A stretch of 64,000 nt of DNA from Marinobacter sediminicola (GTDB taxonomy: Bacteria > Pseudomonadota > Gammaproteobacteria > Pseudomonadales > Oleiphilaceae), in NCBI RefSeq assembly GCF_031157525.1, contig NZ_JAVIXR010000005.1, positions 62,001 to 126,000 on the forward strand, given 5' to 3'. Below, in pieces: positions 8,568 through 18,018 of the stretch. The notes below the pieces were generated by a model. The model was not told where the DNA came from and made no database searches. It saw only the letters and a list, made by a program, of their open reading frames with translations. The first letter of the stretch is position 1, and every line of letters begins with the position of its first letter. A program made the position numbers and the translations under genes.

Positions 8568-8972
8568 TTAGCTGCGCTGTTCCGGAACTTCCCGTATCCG
8601 ACCTTGTTCATCAATCGCAACGTACACAAACCGACCTTCTGTCACCTTGCGAGGGTGTTTGGCCGCACGGTCAAGGGTCCACACTTCCACGTGAATTTTC
8701 ATGGAGCTGCGGCCGATGTCTACCAACTCGCAATAACAGCCCACCTGCGAACCCACTCGCAGTGGTGAAAGAAACTCCATTCCATCCATTGCCACAGTGG
8801 CATTGCGGCCCAGAGATATACGGCCAGCCATAGTTGCTGCAGCTATATCCATCTGCTTGACTAGCCAGCCTGCAAATACGTCGCCATTGGCGTTGGTATC
8901 TTGTGGTAGGGGAACAATCTGAAGGATCAAGTCGCCGCGGGGCTTGGGTTTATCGTCATCGTACGCCGTCAT
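8568..8972 (-). CDS. Acyl-CoA thioesterase, hotdog fold (YciA-like)
   Basis: A 134-residue single-domain hotdog thioesterase of the YciA/acyl-CoA hydrolase group, expected to hydrolyse short- to medium-chain acyl-CoAs in the cytosol. Visible family features are the early segment ANGDVFAGWLVKQMD, whose aspartate is in the position of the catalytic residue, and the substrate-loop segment MEFLSPLRVGS. It is divergent from pstS, with the 194-nt gap containing the Pho box, and there is no functional link to its neighbours that I can see. Confidence 0.88.
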   Translation of the reverse strand: MTAYDDDKPKPRGDLILQIVPLPQDTNANGDVFAGWLVKQMDIAAATMAGRISLGRNATVAMDGMEFLSPLRVGSQVGCYCELVDIGRSSMKIHVEVWTLDRAAKHPRKVTEGRFVYVAIDEQGRIREVPEQRS

Positions 8973-9076
8973 GAAGCCTGCCTTTTATTAGATTTCTGGA
9001 ATTATTTTCTTAGCATGGTAACGACCTGCCGCACGGCTGCAAGCTTATTTGCAGCTTGGGTACAATATTTCAAAAG

Positions 9077-9110
9077 GTGTAACAAAGTTGTCACACACAA
9101 GCTCTAGTCT
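9077..9110 (+). promoter_or_regulatory. Pho box and -10 element of the pst operon
   Basis: GTGTAAC (9077-9083), a 4-nt spacer, then TTGTCAC (9088-9094) give two PhoB half-sites with 11-nt periodicity. TAGTCT at 9105-9110 follows after 10 nt as the -10 element. The same geometry, including the 10-nt distance to the -10, occurs in front of phoB in this window. Expected effect: activation by phosphorylated PhoB at low phosphate. Confidence 0.8.
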
Positions 9111-9166
9111 TTAGCCATCAGTAAACCGGTGCTGTACACAATATAAGTGACTGATGGAGATTTAAC

Positions 9167-10216
9167 GTGATTAAACCGAATACAGCTATTGCTATCGTTG
9201 CACTGACTGGCGGGTTATCCATGCTTTCCGCTCCGGCATTGGCCCGTGACACCGTAAACGTTGTGGGTTCTTCAACGGTTTATCCTTTTGCCACGGTTGT
9301 AGCCGAGCGCTTTGGCCGCAACACCAGTTTTCCTACACCCAAGCTGGAGTCAACCGGTTCTGGCGGCGGTTTCAAACTGTTCTGTGCGGGCATTGGCACT
9401 CAGCACCCGGACATTACCAACGCCTCTCGCCGGATGAAAGCCAGCGAATTCGAAATGTGCCAGCGCAATGGCGTGGAAGCCATTACCGAAGTGAAAATCG
9501 GCGCTGATGGCATTGTAATCGCAAACTCCAAGCAAGCTGACCAGATGGATCTAAGCCTGCAGCAGGTGTTCCTGGCGTTGGCCAAAGAAGTTCCCGATCC
9601 AAAAGGCGGTGACAAGCTGGTTGCCAACCCATATGAGAAATGGAGCGATATCGATTCCAGCCTGCCAGGTAAGGCCATCCGTGTGATGGGACCGCCTCCT
9701 ACTTCCGGCACCCGCGACGCCTTTGTAGAAATTGCGATGGAAGGTGGCTGCAAAACCTACGGCTTCATCAAGGCCATGGAAAAGAAAGAAATGCGCGGTG
9801 TTTGCCACAATATGCGTGAAGATGGCGCATTCGTAGAGGCTGGCGAAAACGATAACCTGATCGTGCAGCGCCTAGTGCAGGACAAAGACACCCTTGGTAT
9901 CTTCGGCTACAGCTTCCTGATGGAAAACAGCGGTGAAATTCAGGCAACAACCATCAACGGAGTGGCGCCAACACCAGACACCATTGCAGATGAGGAGTAC
10001 CCGGTTGCCCGCTCTCTGTTCTTCTATATCAAAAATGCCCACGCAGGTGTGGTTCCAGGCATTGCGGAGTATGCGCAGGAATTCACCACTGAAGGCGCCT
10101 GGGGCGATAACGGTTACCTGGTGGATGTGGGGCTGATCCCTAACCCCCGCAACGTTCGCATGGAAACCGCGAAAGCCGTTCGGGAACTCAAACCAATGAC
10201 AGGTGATGAGCTTTAA
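9167..10216 (+). CDS. pstS: Phosphate-binding periplasmic protein PstS
   Basis: Solute-binding protein of the high-affinity phosphate ABC transporter, 349 residues. A signal peptide (about residues 1-26, ending SAPALA) precedes the mature start RDTVNVVGSSTVYPF, which contains the GSSTVYP phosphate-binding loop; PTSGTRDAF is the second phosphate-binding segment. The start is GTG at 9167, placed 6 nt after GGAGA. The stop codon overlaps the pstC start by one base (TAATG), so this is the first gene of pstSCAB-phoU and is driven by the Pho box at 9077-9110. Confidence 0.95.
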   Translation: MIKPNTAIAIVALTGGLSMLSAPALARDTVNVVGSSTVYPFATVVAERFGRNTSFPTPKLESTGSGGGFKLFCAGIGTQHPDITNASRRMKASEFEMCQRNGVEAITEVKIGADGIVIANSKQADQMDLSLQQVFLALAKEVPDPKGGDKLVANPYEKWSDIDSSLPGKAIRVMGPPPTSGTRDAFVEIAMEGGCKTYGFIKAMEKKEMRGVCHNMREDGAFVEAGENDNLIVQRLVQDKDTLGIFGYSFLMENSGEIQATTINGVAPTPDTIADEEYPVARSLFFYIKNAHAGVVPGIAEYAQEFTTEGAWGDNGYLVDVGLIPNPRNVRMETAKAVRELKPMTGDEL

Positions 10217-11604
10217 TGCAGACGGCTGATTTATTGCCCCTGGTTCTGGTGCTTGCCGCAGTAGCTTACGGGTCCGCTTATATGCGTTCCCGGGCTGTGG
10301 CAGCGCCCCTGGGGGGCATACGTAACCTCAAGGCCCTGCCGGCATACTATGCCGCCAGGGCTGCGCTTTGGTGTGCGATACCAGCCCTGATCATCCTGGG
10401 TGCCTGGGCCGCTTTTGAAGGCAAGGTTATTCAGAACATCGTGATGGCTTCCCTGCCGGCAGAGTTGACGCCGCAATCTGCAGGGCACGCCAGCCTGACA
10501 CTTTCCCAGATCAGTAACCTGGCGGCAGGTAAGCTGAATCCTGCTATGGTGCCCGATGGCATTTCCAGTGCGGCCGTGTTGCTGCAAGAGTTGCGAGAGC
10601 AAAGCAGTCGCTTCAAAAGTCTTTTGGTTGTTTTGATTGCGGTTCTTGGCGGCACCTTCGCCTGGACACGCGTAGCTCCGACTATTAATGCACGCAAGAG
10701 CGTGGAGCGCACGCTTCAGCGCCTGTTCTTTGTGTGTGCCGCTGTGGCGATTCTGACCACCATCGGCATTGTTTTTTCCGTTATTTTTGAAACTGTCCGC
10801 TTCTTTGGCAAGGTGCCGATGAGCGAGTTTCTGTTTGGCACCAACTGGAGCCCACAAACTGCGTTGCGGGCGGATCAGGTAGGTTCAGAGGGTGCCTTCG
10901 GCGTTATTCCGCTCTTCACCGGCACCCTGATGATTTCCGCCATTGCCATGCTGATCGCCGTGCCGGTGGGCCTGCTGTCTGCGGTTTATCTTTCAGAATA
11001 CGCCAGCCCAAGGATGCGCTCGGTGGTAAAGCCATTGCTGGAAATGTTGGCGGGGGTGCCCACCGTCGTTTATGGCTTTTTTGCGGCGCTCACTGTAGCG
11101 CCTTTCATCCGTGATCTGGCCCTGATGCTTGGCCTTGAAGCCTCTTCCCAGAGCGCTTTGGCCGCGGGCTTGGTGATGGGCATTATGATCATCCCCTTCG
11201 TGTCTTCGCTATCTGATGACGTGATCAACGCAGTGCCGCGCAGCCTTCGCGATGGATCCCTGGCGCTGGGTGCCACTCAGTCCGAAACAATGAAAAACGT
11301 GATTTTCCCGGCGGCGCTGCCCGGCATTATGGGCGGCATATTGTTGGCCGCTTCCCGTGCCATTGGTGAAACCATGATTGTGGTGATGGCCGCTGGCCTG
11401 GCTGCGAATCTGACGGCCAACCCTCTGGATTCAGTGACTACGGTGACAGTTCAGATTGTCACCCTGCTGACCGGTGACCAGGAGTTCGATAGCGCCAAGA
11501 CGCTGGCTGCCTTCGCACTGGGCATGATGCTCTTCATCGTAACGCTTCTGCTGAACGTGATCGCACTGAAAGTCGTGCGTAAATACAGGGAACAATATGA
11601 CTAA
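10216..11604 (+). CDS. pstC: Phosphate ABC transporter permease PstC, long form
   Basis: Inner-membrane permease of 462 residues, roughly 150 longer than E. coli PstC. The extra part is N-terminal: a first membrane segment, then a periplasmic stretch and another membrane helix before the conserved permease core, which starts near residue 220 (EGAFGVIPLFTGTLMIS). The EAA-loop-like segment (ALGATQSETMKNVIFPAALPG) contacts the ATPase. It overlaps pstS by 1 nt and pstA by 8 nt. Extended PstC proteins of this kind are usual in marine gammaproteobacteria. Confidence 0.93.
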   Translation: MQTADLLPLVLVLAAVAYGSAYMRSRAVAAPLGGIRNLKALPAYYAARAALWCAIPALIILGAWAAFEGKVIQNIVMASLPAELTPQSAGHASLTLSQISNLAAGKLNPAMVPDGISSAAVLLQELREQSSRFKSLLVVLIAVLGGTFAWTRVAPTINARKSVERTLQRLFFVCAAVAILTTIGIVFSVIFETVRFFGKVPMSEFLFGTNWSPQTALRADQVGSEGAFGVIPLFTGTLMISAIAMLIAVPVGLLSAVYLSEYASPRMRSVVKPLLEMLAGVPTVVYGFFAALTVAPFIRDLALMLGLEASSQSALAAGLVMGIMIIPFVSSLSDDVINAVPRSLRDGSLALGATQSETMKNVIFPAALPGIMGGILLAASRAIGETMIVVMAAGLAANLTANPLDSVTTVTVQIVTLLTGDQEFDSAKTLAAFALGMMLFIVTLLLNVIALKVVRKYREQYD

Positions 11605-12895
11605 GCCAGGTTCACACGCGGAGCGTGAAGGCTCGCAGGCGGAGCTGATCCGCCGTTCGCTCAAGCGCCGCTATCGCAAGGAGCGCCGGTTCCGCCTTTA
11701 TGGCATCACGGCCATCTCCATTGCGCTTTTCTCGCTGGTGATTCTGTTTACCGACATTATCAGCAAGGGATACACCGGTTTTATCAAAACCACCGTGACC
11801 CTTGAGGTGAATCTGGACGGCGAACTGATGTACCTGAACGATGCCGCAGATCCGGAACAGATCGCCATGGCGGACTTTCAGGCGCCCATCATCAAGGCCA
11901 TGCAGGAATATTTCCCGGAGGCTACCAGCCGGGCGGATATGCGGGAGCTCAGCCGCATGACCGGCAGCTATGCCAGTAACCAGGTTCGCGACTTGCTGAA
12001 GGAGAATCCGGATTGGCTGGGCACTACCCGAACCATTGAGTTCCCGGCCCACGATACGGTGTCCGTTTATGTGAAGCATGCCGGCGACGCCGGGTACTCC
12101 ATTCGATTGAGCGAACAGCAACAACGCTGGACAGATGAACTACTCAGAAAAGGCGTGATCGATACCGGGTTTAACGATGTGTTTTTCACCAATGGCGATT
12201 CACGGGAACCCTCTAACGCCGGCATTCTCGGTGCTTTGATCGGCTCCTTGCTGACTATGGGTATCACCCTGGTCATTGCCTTCCCGGTGGGTGTGGCAGC
12301 GGCGATTTATCTGGAAGAGTTTGCACCCAGCAACCGCCTGACGGACTTTATTGAGGTCAACATCAATAACCTGGCAGCCGTGCCCTCCATCATCTTCGGG
12401 TTGCTGGGGCTGGCGGTATTCATCGGCCTGTTCGGTATGCCCCGCTCGGTGCCCGTGGTGGGTGGCTTGGTGCTGGCGCTGATGACCCTGCCCACCATCA
12501 TTATTTCGAGCCGTGCAGCCATAAAGAGTGTGCCCCCGTCGATTCGGGAGGCAGCCGAAGGCATAGGCGCGTCAAAAATGCAGGTGGTGTTGCACCACGT
12601 TCTGCCCCTTGCCATGCCCGGCATGCTGACCGGCTCCATCATTGGTATGGCGCAAGCCTTGGGTGAGACGGCACCTCTACTGTTGATTGGCATGGTGGCG
12701 TTTATTGTGGAGATACCGGATGGCTTCTTCAGTTCCGCCACCGTGTTGCCCGTACAAATCTTCATCTGGGCCGGCAGTGCAGAACAGGGATTCGTGGAGC
12801 TGGCCTCCGCCGGCATTATGGTACTGCTCGCCTTCCTGATCACCATGAACGCGTTCGCCATCTGGCTGCGTAAACGCCTTGAGCGCCGTTGGTAA
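11597..12895 (+). CDS. pstA: Phosphate ABC transporter permease PstA, long form
   Basis: Partner permease of PstC, 432 residues, also longer than the E. coli protein because of an N-terminal cytoplasmic arginine-rich stretch, one membrane helix and a periplasmic domain of about 150 residues. The permease core begins near residue 210 ([19 protein letters not shown]) and contains the ATPase-contact segment [20 protein letters not shown]. The start ATG overlaps the end of pstC by 8 nt, implying coupled translation. Confidence 0.93.
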   Translation: MTKPGSHAEREGSQAELIRRSLKRRYRKERRFRLYGITAISIALFSLVILFTDIISKGYTGFIKTTVTLEVNLDGELMYLNDAADPEQIAMADFQAPIIKAMQEYFPEATSRADMRELSRMTGSYASNQVRDLLKENPDWLGTTRTIEFPAHDTVSVYVKHAGDAGYSIRLSEQQQRWTDELLRKGVIDTGFNDVFFTNGDSREPSNAGILGALIGSLLTMGITLVIAFPVGVAAAIYLEEFAPSNRLTDFIEVNINNLAAVPSIIFGLLGLAVFIGLFGMPRSVPVVGGLVLALMTLPTIIISSRAAIKSVPPSIREAAEGIGASKMQVVLHHVLPLAMPGMLTGSIIGMAQALGETAPLLLIGMVAFIVEIPDGFFSSATVLPVQIFIWAGSAEQGFVELASAGIMVLLAFLITMNAFAIWLRKRLERRW

Positions 12896-12908
12896 AGAGA
12901 CAACACTT

Positions 12909-13736
12909 ATGAGTATTAGTATGAGCCCAGCAGAAACCACGATTGAAGAAGGCAAAACCGTTGGCATTCCCTTCTCCGACGACCCCAAATTTCATCTGCG
13001 GAATGTGGAAGTGTTCTATGGCGAATCGCCGGCCATTAAAAACATCAGCCTGGATATCGCCCGCAACGAAGTTATTGCGTTTATCGGGCCTTCCGGCTGC
13101 GGTAAGTCCACCTTCTTGCGCTGCCTGAACCGGATGAACGACAGTATCGAGAGCTGCCAGATCAAGGGCTCTTTGCTCTTGGACGGCCAGGACATCTACG
13201 ACCCCAAACGGGATGTGGTGGAGTTGCGTGCCCGGGTGGGTATGGTATTCCAGAAGCCCAACCCCTTCCCCAAGTCTATTTACGATAACGTCGCCTACGG
13301 GCCCCGCATTCATGGCCTGGCCAATCGCAAGTCTGACTTGGACGACGTAGTGGAAAACAGCCTGCGTAAGGCTGGCTTGTGGAATGAGGTTAAAGACCGC
13401 CTTGATGCCATGGCAACCGGCATGTCCGGCGGACAGCAGCAGCGCCTGTGTATTGCCAGAGCCATAGCGGTCAGCCCGGAAGTGGTGTTGATGGATGAAC
13501 CTTGTTCGGCGCTGGACCCGATTGCAACCGCGCGCATTGAAGAACTGATTGCCGAGTTGTCCGAAAGCTACACCATAGTGATCGTGACCCACTCCATGCA
13601 GCAGGCTGCGCGCGTTTCCAACCGTACCGCCTACTTCCATTTAGGCCACCTTGTGGAAGTAAACGACACCAGCAAGGTCTTTACCATGCCGGAACATGAG
13701 TTGACGGAATCCTACATCACTGGCCGGTTTGGCTGA
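12909..13736 (+). CDS. pstB: Phosphate ABC transporter ATPase PstB
   Basis: Cytoplasmic ATPase of the Pst importer, 275 residues. Walker A is GPSGCGKST, the signature is [14 protein letters not shown], and Walker B is [15 protein letters not shown], followed by the switch histidine in VTHSM. I chose the ATG at 12909, 13 nt after the pstA stop; a GTG further upstream inside pstA would add ten residues unlike homologues. It is followed after 31 nt by phoU. Confidence 0.95.
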   Translation: MSISMSPAETTIEEGKTVGIPFSDDPKFHLRNVEVFYGESPAIKNISLDIARNEVIAFIGPSGCGKSTFLRCLNRMNDSIESCQIKGSLLLDGQDIYDPKRDVVELRARVGMVFQKPNPFPKSIYDNVAYGPRIHGLANRKSDLDDVVENSLRKAGLWNEVKDRLDAMATGMSGGQQQRLCIARAIAVSPEVVLMDEPCSALDPIATARIEELIAELSESYTIVIVTHSMQQAARVSNRTAYFHLGHLVEVNDTSKVFTMPEHELTESYITGRFG

Positions 13737-13767
13737 TCCAGAGTTTAAAGAACAAGGGAGAGTCACA

Positions 13768-14490
13768 ATGCCTACGAAAAAAGATGACGTATACGGAGAT
13801 CATATCTCCAATCGATTCAATGATGAGTTGCTGGCCCTGCAAACCCGATTCCTGAAAATGGGTGGTTTGGTGGAAACCCAGATCGACAGTGCTGTTAAGG
13901 CACTCATTGATGGCGATGGCCACACTGCGGAAGAGATACGGGCTAAAGACAAGTTGGTCGATCGCATGGAGATGGATATCGACGAAGAGGCGATGCTGAT
14001 CATTGCCCGCCGCCAGCCGACAGCTCGCGATCTGAGGCTGGTGATTTCGGTGATCAGAATGGTTGCAGATCTGGAGCGGGTAGGAGATGAAGCCAAGAAA
14101 ATCGCCAAATTTGCCATCAAACTCCTGGATGAAGGCCAGTCGCCACAGGGCTATGTGGAGGTGCGCCATATTAGTGCCCATGTAATTACCATGCTTCACG
14201 ATTCACTGGATGCGTTTGCACGCCTGGATTCTGAGCAGGCACTGCGCGTCATGAAAGAAGACAAACGGGTGGACGAGGAATACCAGGCTGCGGCCCGCAC
14301 CTTGCTGACCTTCATGATGGAAGACCCCCGTAACATCTCACGGTGCATGTCAGTGATGTGGGTACTTCGGTCGCTGGAGCGGGTGGGGGATCACGCCTGC
14401 AACATTGCCGAGAACGTGATTTTCATGGTCAAAGGCGAAGACGTGCGCCATTCACCCATGGAAGAGGCGGAGCGGGTAGTGGGGCGTTAA
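13768..14490 (+). CDS. phoU: Phosphate regulon accessory protein PhoU
   Basis: Negative modulator that links Pst activity to the PhoR kinase, 240 residues, all-helical. It contains two PhoU repeats; the metal-binding motifs are seen as ERVGDEAKKIAKF in the first and ERVGDHACNIAENV in the second. ATG at 13768 follows the ribosome-binding site AGGGAG. It is the last gene of the pst operon; its PhoR and PhoB partners lie at 40.8-42.9 kb. Confidence 0.95.
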   Translation: MPTKKDDVYGDHISNRFNDELLALQTRFLKMGGLVETQIDSAVKALIDGDGHTAEEIRAKDKLVDRMEMDIDEEAMLIIARRQPTARDLRLVISVIRMVADLERVGDEAKKIAKFAIKLLDEGQSPQGYVEVRHISAHVITMLHDSLDAFARLDSEQALRVMKEDKRVDEEYQAAARTLLTFMMEDPRNISRCMSVMWVLRSLERVGDHACNIAENVIFMVKGEDVRHSPMEEAERVVGR

Positions 14491-14500
14491 GCCCCACTTT
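14478..14500 (+). terminator. Hairpin at the end of the pst-phoU operon
   Basis: AGTGGGGC, loop gttaa, GCCCCACT then TT. The phoU stop codon TAA lies in the loop. The T run is short, so termination strength is uncertain. Confidence 0.45.
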
Positions 14501-14517
14501 AGCCAGGCCTGGACTGC

Positions 14518-14883
14518 TCAGGCCTGCTTCATTTTGTCGGTATAAGGCGGCCAGCCCAGAGGTTTTCCTGCCAGTAAGTGCAGGTGAATATGAAACACCG
14601 TCTGGCCGGAGTTTTCGCCGCAGTTCATCACGGTGCGATAGCCGTCTTCGGCAAAGCCCATCTCTTTTGCGAGCTTGGCGGCTACCCAGTACAGGTGGCC
14701 AACCAGTTCGCGATCCATCTCTTCGATGTCGTTAATGGTCGCGATCAGTTTTTTCGGGATAATCAGCAGGTGCACTGGCGCCTGCGGGTTGATATCCCGA
14801 AATGCCAGGCTGATGTCGTCTTCATAGACGATATCCGCCGGGATTTCGCGATTGATGATTTTGGTAAAAAGGGTTTCAGACAT
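14518..14883 (-). CDS. hinT: HIT-family purine nucleoside phosphoramidase (HinT)
   Basis: Small histidine-triad hydrolase of 121 residues acting on adenosine phosphoramidates and acyl-adenylates. The catalytic triad motif is near the C-terminus as VFHIHLHLL. The N-terminal segment [18 protein letters not shown] and the central [13 protein letters not shown] are standard for bacterial HinT. It converges with phoU and lies downstream of the monooxygenase gene on the same strand, 55 nt apart. Confidence 0.94.
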   Translation of the reverse strand: MSETLFTKIINREIPADIVYEDDISLAFRDINPQAPVHLLIIPKKLIATINDIEEMDRELVGHLYWVAAKLAKEMGFAEDGYRTVMNCGENSGQTVFHIHLHLLAGKPLGWPPYTDKMKQA

Positions 14884-14938
14884 TTTGGCTTCCTTTTATT
14901 GTCGTCACTCTATGTAGGTCACGTTGTGATTTGAGCAT

Positions 14939-16234
14939 TTAAAGCTGGTTCAGCCCAGGTAAGCGGGCTGTGAGTTGCCGAATAACCGCCGGCAACTCAT
15001 CGTCTATGCCCATGGCATAGCGCGCCACCTGATTACGGGCAAAGGGCAGGGCGCGAGCGGCGCCCAACCCCAGATTGCGGAGCAGATGAACGGGCGGAAT
15101 CTGGTTGCTGAACAGATGATAGAAGGCATCCATGGCATACATCATGCGCCGGTTCGCCGGGCGCCGTTGTGCCTCGTAGTTGGCCAATACCGAGGCGTCG
15201 GCCAGATCCCTGCCAGCTCTCCGTGCTTCTTTCAGAATAGATTGCAGGCACTGGGCATCCTGAAATCCAAGATTCACGCCCTGTCCCGCCAAGGGGTTGA
15301 TGGTATGGGCAGCATCCCCCACAAGCACAATGCGCCCCGCCGAGTAGTGCTTCGCGTGCTGGCGGGCGATGGGAAAGCTGGCGCGATCTTCAATATGAGT
15401 CAGCTGTGGCAGCTCTGCCGGGAAAGCCTGCTGTATTTCCGCCATCAGTGCCTCACTGCTGAGGCTTTTCAGCCGGACGATTTCCTCAGGGGAGTCGTAC
15501 CATACCAGCGACGCACGGCTTTCACCCGGGTGATCAGAGCCGGCGGCGTAAAGTGGCAAGAAGGCTCTGGGCCCTGAGGGATAAAACCCCTGCCAGGTAA
15601 TGTCTTGCACCGGCCCCTGATAGCGAACGGAAATGATCATGGCCTGCTGGCCATACTGATTCCGTGTAACGCCAATGCCTGCCATATCCCGCACCCGGGA
15701 TTGTGCGCCATCTGCACCAATAACCAGTGTGGCGCTCAGCTGCGCTCCGTTCTCAAGCGCAACGATGGCCTGCTCGCCTGTTTTGGTAATGCCAGTAACG
15801 CCATTGCCGGCGAGCATGGTGACTGAGGATTCAGCTTCCGCAGCCTGCCAAAGGCCCTGCTGGGTAACTGAGTTTTCCACAATATGACCAAGGTGAGAGG
15901 TGTTCAACCCGTTCGCATCAAACTCCACCTGGTTGGATGTTCGCGGGAGAAGGTTGCTCAACGGGTGCCGGGTTTCATCCCACACTGCGAGTCGACGATA
16001 GGGTGTGGCGCGCATGTTGAGGATATGGTCCCAGGCGCCCAGGCTTTGCAGATAGCGTTCACTGCCTGCGCTGAGAGCTGACACGCGGATATCGGGGGCC
16101 GAATCAGGGTCGAAACCGGGGGCAGGGGCGCGATCAACCATCGCGACGCTAAAGCCCTCTCGCCCGAGGCCAGTGGCAAGTGCGGCGCCGACCATGCCGG
16201 CACCGACAATCACAATATCAAAAGCTTGAGTCAT
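14939..16234 (-). CDS. FAD-dependent ubiquinone-biosynthesis-type hydroxylase (UbiH/UbiF family)
   Basis: Class A flavin monooxygenase of 431 residues. Landmarks in order: Rossmann fold IVGAGMVGAALATGLG near the start, the central ATLVIGADGAQSRVR (DG motif), and GRIVLVGDAAHTINPLAGQGVNLGFQDA (quoted in part: GDAAHTINPLAGQG), the FAD/ribityl motif typical of UbiH, UbiF and UbiI. The family hydroxylates the ubiquinone ring; which position cannot be fixed from sequence alone, though a UbiF-like role is plausible. The chosen ATG at 16234 follows AGGAAC. ubiA and ubiC are at 43-44.6 kb. Confidence 0.88.
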   Translation of the reverse strand: MTQAFDIVIVGAGMVGAALATGLGREGFSVAMVDRAPAPGFDPDSAPDIRVSALSAGSERYLQSLGAWDHILNMRATPYRRLAVWDETRHPLSNLLPRTSNQVEFDANGLNTSHLGHIVENSVTQQGLWQAAEAESSVTMLAGNGVTGITKTGEQAIVALENGAQLSATLVIGADGAQSRVRDMAGIGVTRNQYGQQAMIISVRYQGPVQDITWQGFYPSGPRAFLPLYAAGSDHPGESRASLVWYDSPEEIVRLKSLSSEALMAEIQQAFPAELPQLTHIEDRASFPIARQHAKHYSAGRIVLVGDAAHTINPLAGQGVNLGFQDAQCLQSILKEARRAGRDLADASVLANYEAQRRPANRRMMYAMDAFYHLFSNQIPPVHLLRNLGLGAARALPFARNQVARYAMGIDDELPAVIRQLTARLPGLNQL

Positions 16235-16320
16235 ATCGGGTTCCTGTCTGATGCCCCACAGTTTACGCGATGGCAAAGAACAGACAAGCGACCGGGATCA
16301 AGCCGGTTACGAAAGCTCCA

Positions 16321-16875
16321 TCAACCTATCATGCCCGAGACCAAGTGCTCGGAGGGTTCTCCTGGCTGGCGCCGGCTCTTTTTAAGCCAGGCAGGCTTCT
16401 GGGCACCGGGCTTGATAAAACCCCGGTTTAGCACGATAGGCTGTACCAGGTTCAGGAAATCCCGGGTTTTCATGTGCAGGGTTTCGGTATGGCTGCCTGC
16501 GGCAAAGGCGAGTTCCGGCTGTTCTGTCAGCGGCTCAGCACAATACACCGTCATCCCGAACAAACTGCCGAAGGGTGGCATGGCGCCAACTTCACAATCC
16601 GGGAAGCGATCCTGAAATTCCTGCTCGTCGGCAAGGTCTACAAAGTCCGTATCCAGAATGCGGGAAAGGCTTTCCCAGCGCACGCGCCAGGTTGCCGGCA
16701 TGACCAGCATGGCCATTTTTCCATCGAGTTCGATAATGACGGTTTTGACAACCTTGTCACCCGCAATTTTTACGTGGTGAGCCAGTTGCTGAGCGGTAAA
16801 CGCGGGGGGGTGGGTGAGGCACATGTATTCAACATTTGCCCCATCCAGAAATTCTTTTAACTGCTGAATCGGCAT
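16321..16875 (-). CDS. YbaK/EbsC-type aminoacyl-tRNA deacylase domain protein
   Basis: A 184-residue protein whose first 150 residues match the YbaK/ProX editing fold, which hydrolyses mischarged tRNA in trans. Support comes from the early segment VEYMCLTHPPAFTAQQLA, the KVVKTVIIELDG lysine motif used for substrate binding, and the GAMPPFGSLFGM glycine loop. The last 35 residues are basic and unlike the family core. Which tRNA it edits is not evident. Confidence 0.82.
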   Translation of the reverse strand: MPIQQLKEFLDGANVEYMCLTHPPAFTAQQLAHHVKIAGDKVVKTVIIELDGKMAMLVMPATWRVRWESLSRILDTDFVDLADEQEFQDRFPDCEVGAMPPFGSLFGMTVYCAEPLTEQPELAFAAGSHTETLHMKTRDFLNLVQPIVLNRGFIKPGAQKPAWLKKSRRQPGEPSEHLVSGMIG

Positions 16876-16946
16876 AGTGACAGCTTCCTACCAGCATGGA
16901 CAGCAACCCGGAGTGGTTTGATATGGGCTCCACTCCGACGACGTTC

Positions 16947-16970
16947 TGACGGGGCCATCAGGCCCCGTCA
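16947..16970 (-). terminator. Strong hairpin between mscS and the YbaK-type gene
   Basis: Perfect 10-bp stem TGACGGGGCC-atca-GGCCCCGTCA about 75 nt beyond the mscS stop. No T run follows on either strand, so it may be a terminator or an RNA-stabilising hairpin. Confidence 0.4.
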
Positions 16971-17043
16971 TTAATCGTCAGCTTAGCTGAGGTTGTGCCG
17001 AATGCGAGTAACGGGTTGTATCTATGCGATACGAATTGCTACG

Positions 17044-17877
17044 TCACTCGCTTTTGTACAGATGTACGTCGCGCTGTGGGAAGGGGATGGAGATACCTTC
17101 GGCATCAAACGCTTTCTTCACAGCCTCCTGCATGGCCCAGTTGAATGGCCACAGGTCGCCGGCCTTGGTCCAGGCGCGCACGGTCAGATTGACTGAGCTA
17201 TCGCCCAGGCTGCCAACAACGATGAGCGGCTCCGGGTCTTTCAAGGCACGCTCGTCTTCAGAGATCAGTCGCAGAATAATGTCTCTTGCCTTGTCGATGT
17301 CATCGCTGTAGCCAATGCCAAAGGACATATCGCAGCGACGTGTTTCATAGACGCTCATGTTGGTCAGGCTGGAGTTCGATAGCTGGCCGTTGGGGATCAC
17401 TACACGGCGGTTATCGAAGGTGTCGATAATCGTGTAGAGAATGGTGATTTCGCGCACTGAGCCGAGAAACCCTTGTGCTTCGATCGCGTCACCTACTTTG
17501 AAAGGCTTGAACAGCAGGATCAGCACGCCGCCCGCAAAGTTGCCCAGACTACCTTGCAGCGCGAAGCCAACAGCCAGGCCGGCAGCACCAATAATCGCAA
17601 CAAAAGAAGTGGTCGCAATGCCGACCATGGAGGCGACAGAGACGAGCAGGAGGATCTTCAGAATTGCGCTGATAAGACCGCACAGGAACTTGTTCAGGGT
17701 GGGGTCTTTTTTGCCAAGCTTCGCATCCAGTACGTTTACAAAGCGATTGATCAGCCACATACCGACAATCAGTGTGATAATGGCCAGCAGGACCTTCGGG
17801 GCATAGGTCATAACCAATGCGATGGCCTGATCCATGTATTCTGCGGCGCGTCCGTCCGCGCTGAATAGCTCTTCCAT
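17044..17877 (-). CDS. mscS: Small-conductance mechanosensitive channel MscS
   Basis: Osmotic safety valve of the inner membrane, 277 residues, close to E. coli MscS (286). Three hydrophobic segments lie in the first 120 residues; the pore helix shows the glycine-alanine pattern GAAGLAVGFALQGSLGNFAGG. The beta domain begins FKVGDAIEAQGFLG. The cytoplasmic vestibule region and the final short basic end complete the family layout. The minus-strand start is preceded by a ribosome-binding site (AAGGAACC). Its promoter region holds TATAAA-like sequence just downstream of the selU terminator. Confidence 0.94.
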   Translation of the reverse strand: MEELFSADGRAAEYMDQAIALVMTYAPKVLLAIITLIVGMWLINRFVNVLDAKLGKKDPTLNKFLCGLISAILKILLLVSVASMVGIATTSFVAIIGAAGLAVGFALQGSLGNFAGGVLILLFKPFKVGDAIEAQGFLGSVREITILYTIIDTFDNRRVVIPNGQLSNSSLTNMSVYETRRCDMSFGIGYSDDIDKARDIILRLISEDERALKDPEPLIVVGSLGDSSVNLTVRAWTKAGDLWPFNWAMQEAVKKAFDAEGISIPFPQRDVHLYKSE

Positions 17878-17927
17878 AGTGGTTCCTTATTGTTTCCTGA
17901 TGATGAATGCTTACAGCTTTTTATAGT

Positions 17928-17948
17928 AAAAATCCGGCATGTCCGGAT
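17928..17948 (-). terminator. Terminator downstream of selU
   Basis: On the minus strand ATCCGG-acatg-CCGGAT is followed directly by TTTT. It lies 71 nt after the selU stop and just before the mscS promoter region. Confidence 0.6.
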
Positions 17949-18018
17949 AGGCTAAAACCCTTATATAGCAGACAAAGCCGCAGAGGTATATGTGGGTTGC
18001 AGGGCGCGCCCACAAGAT

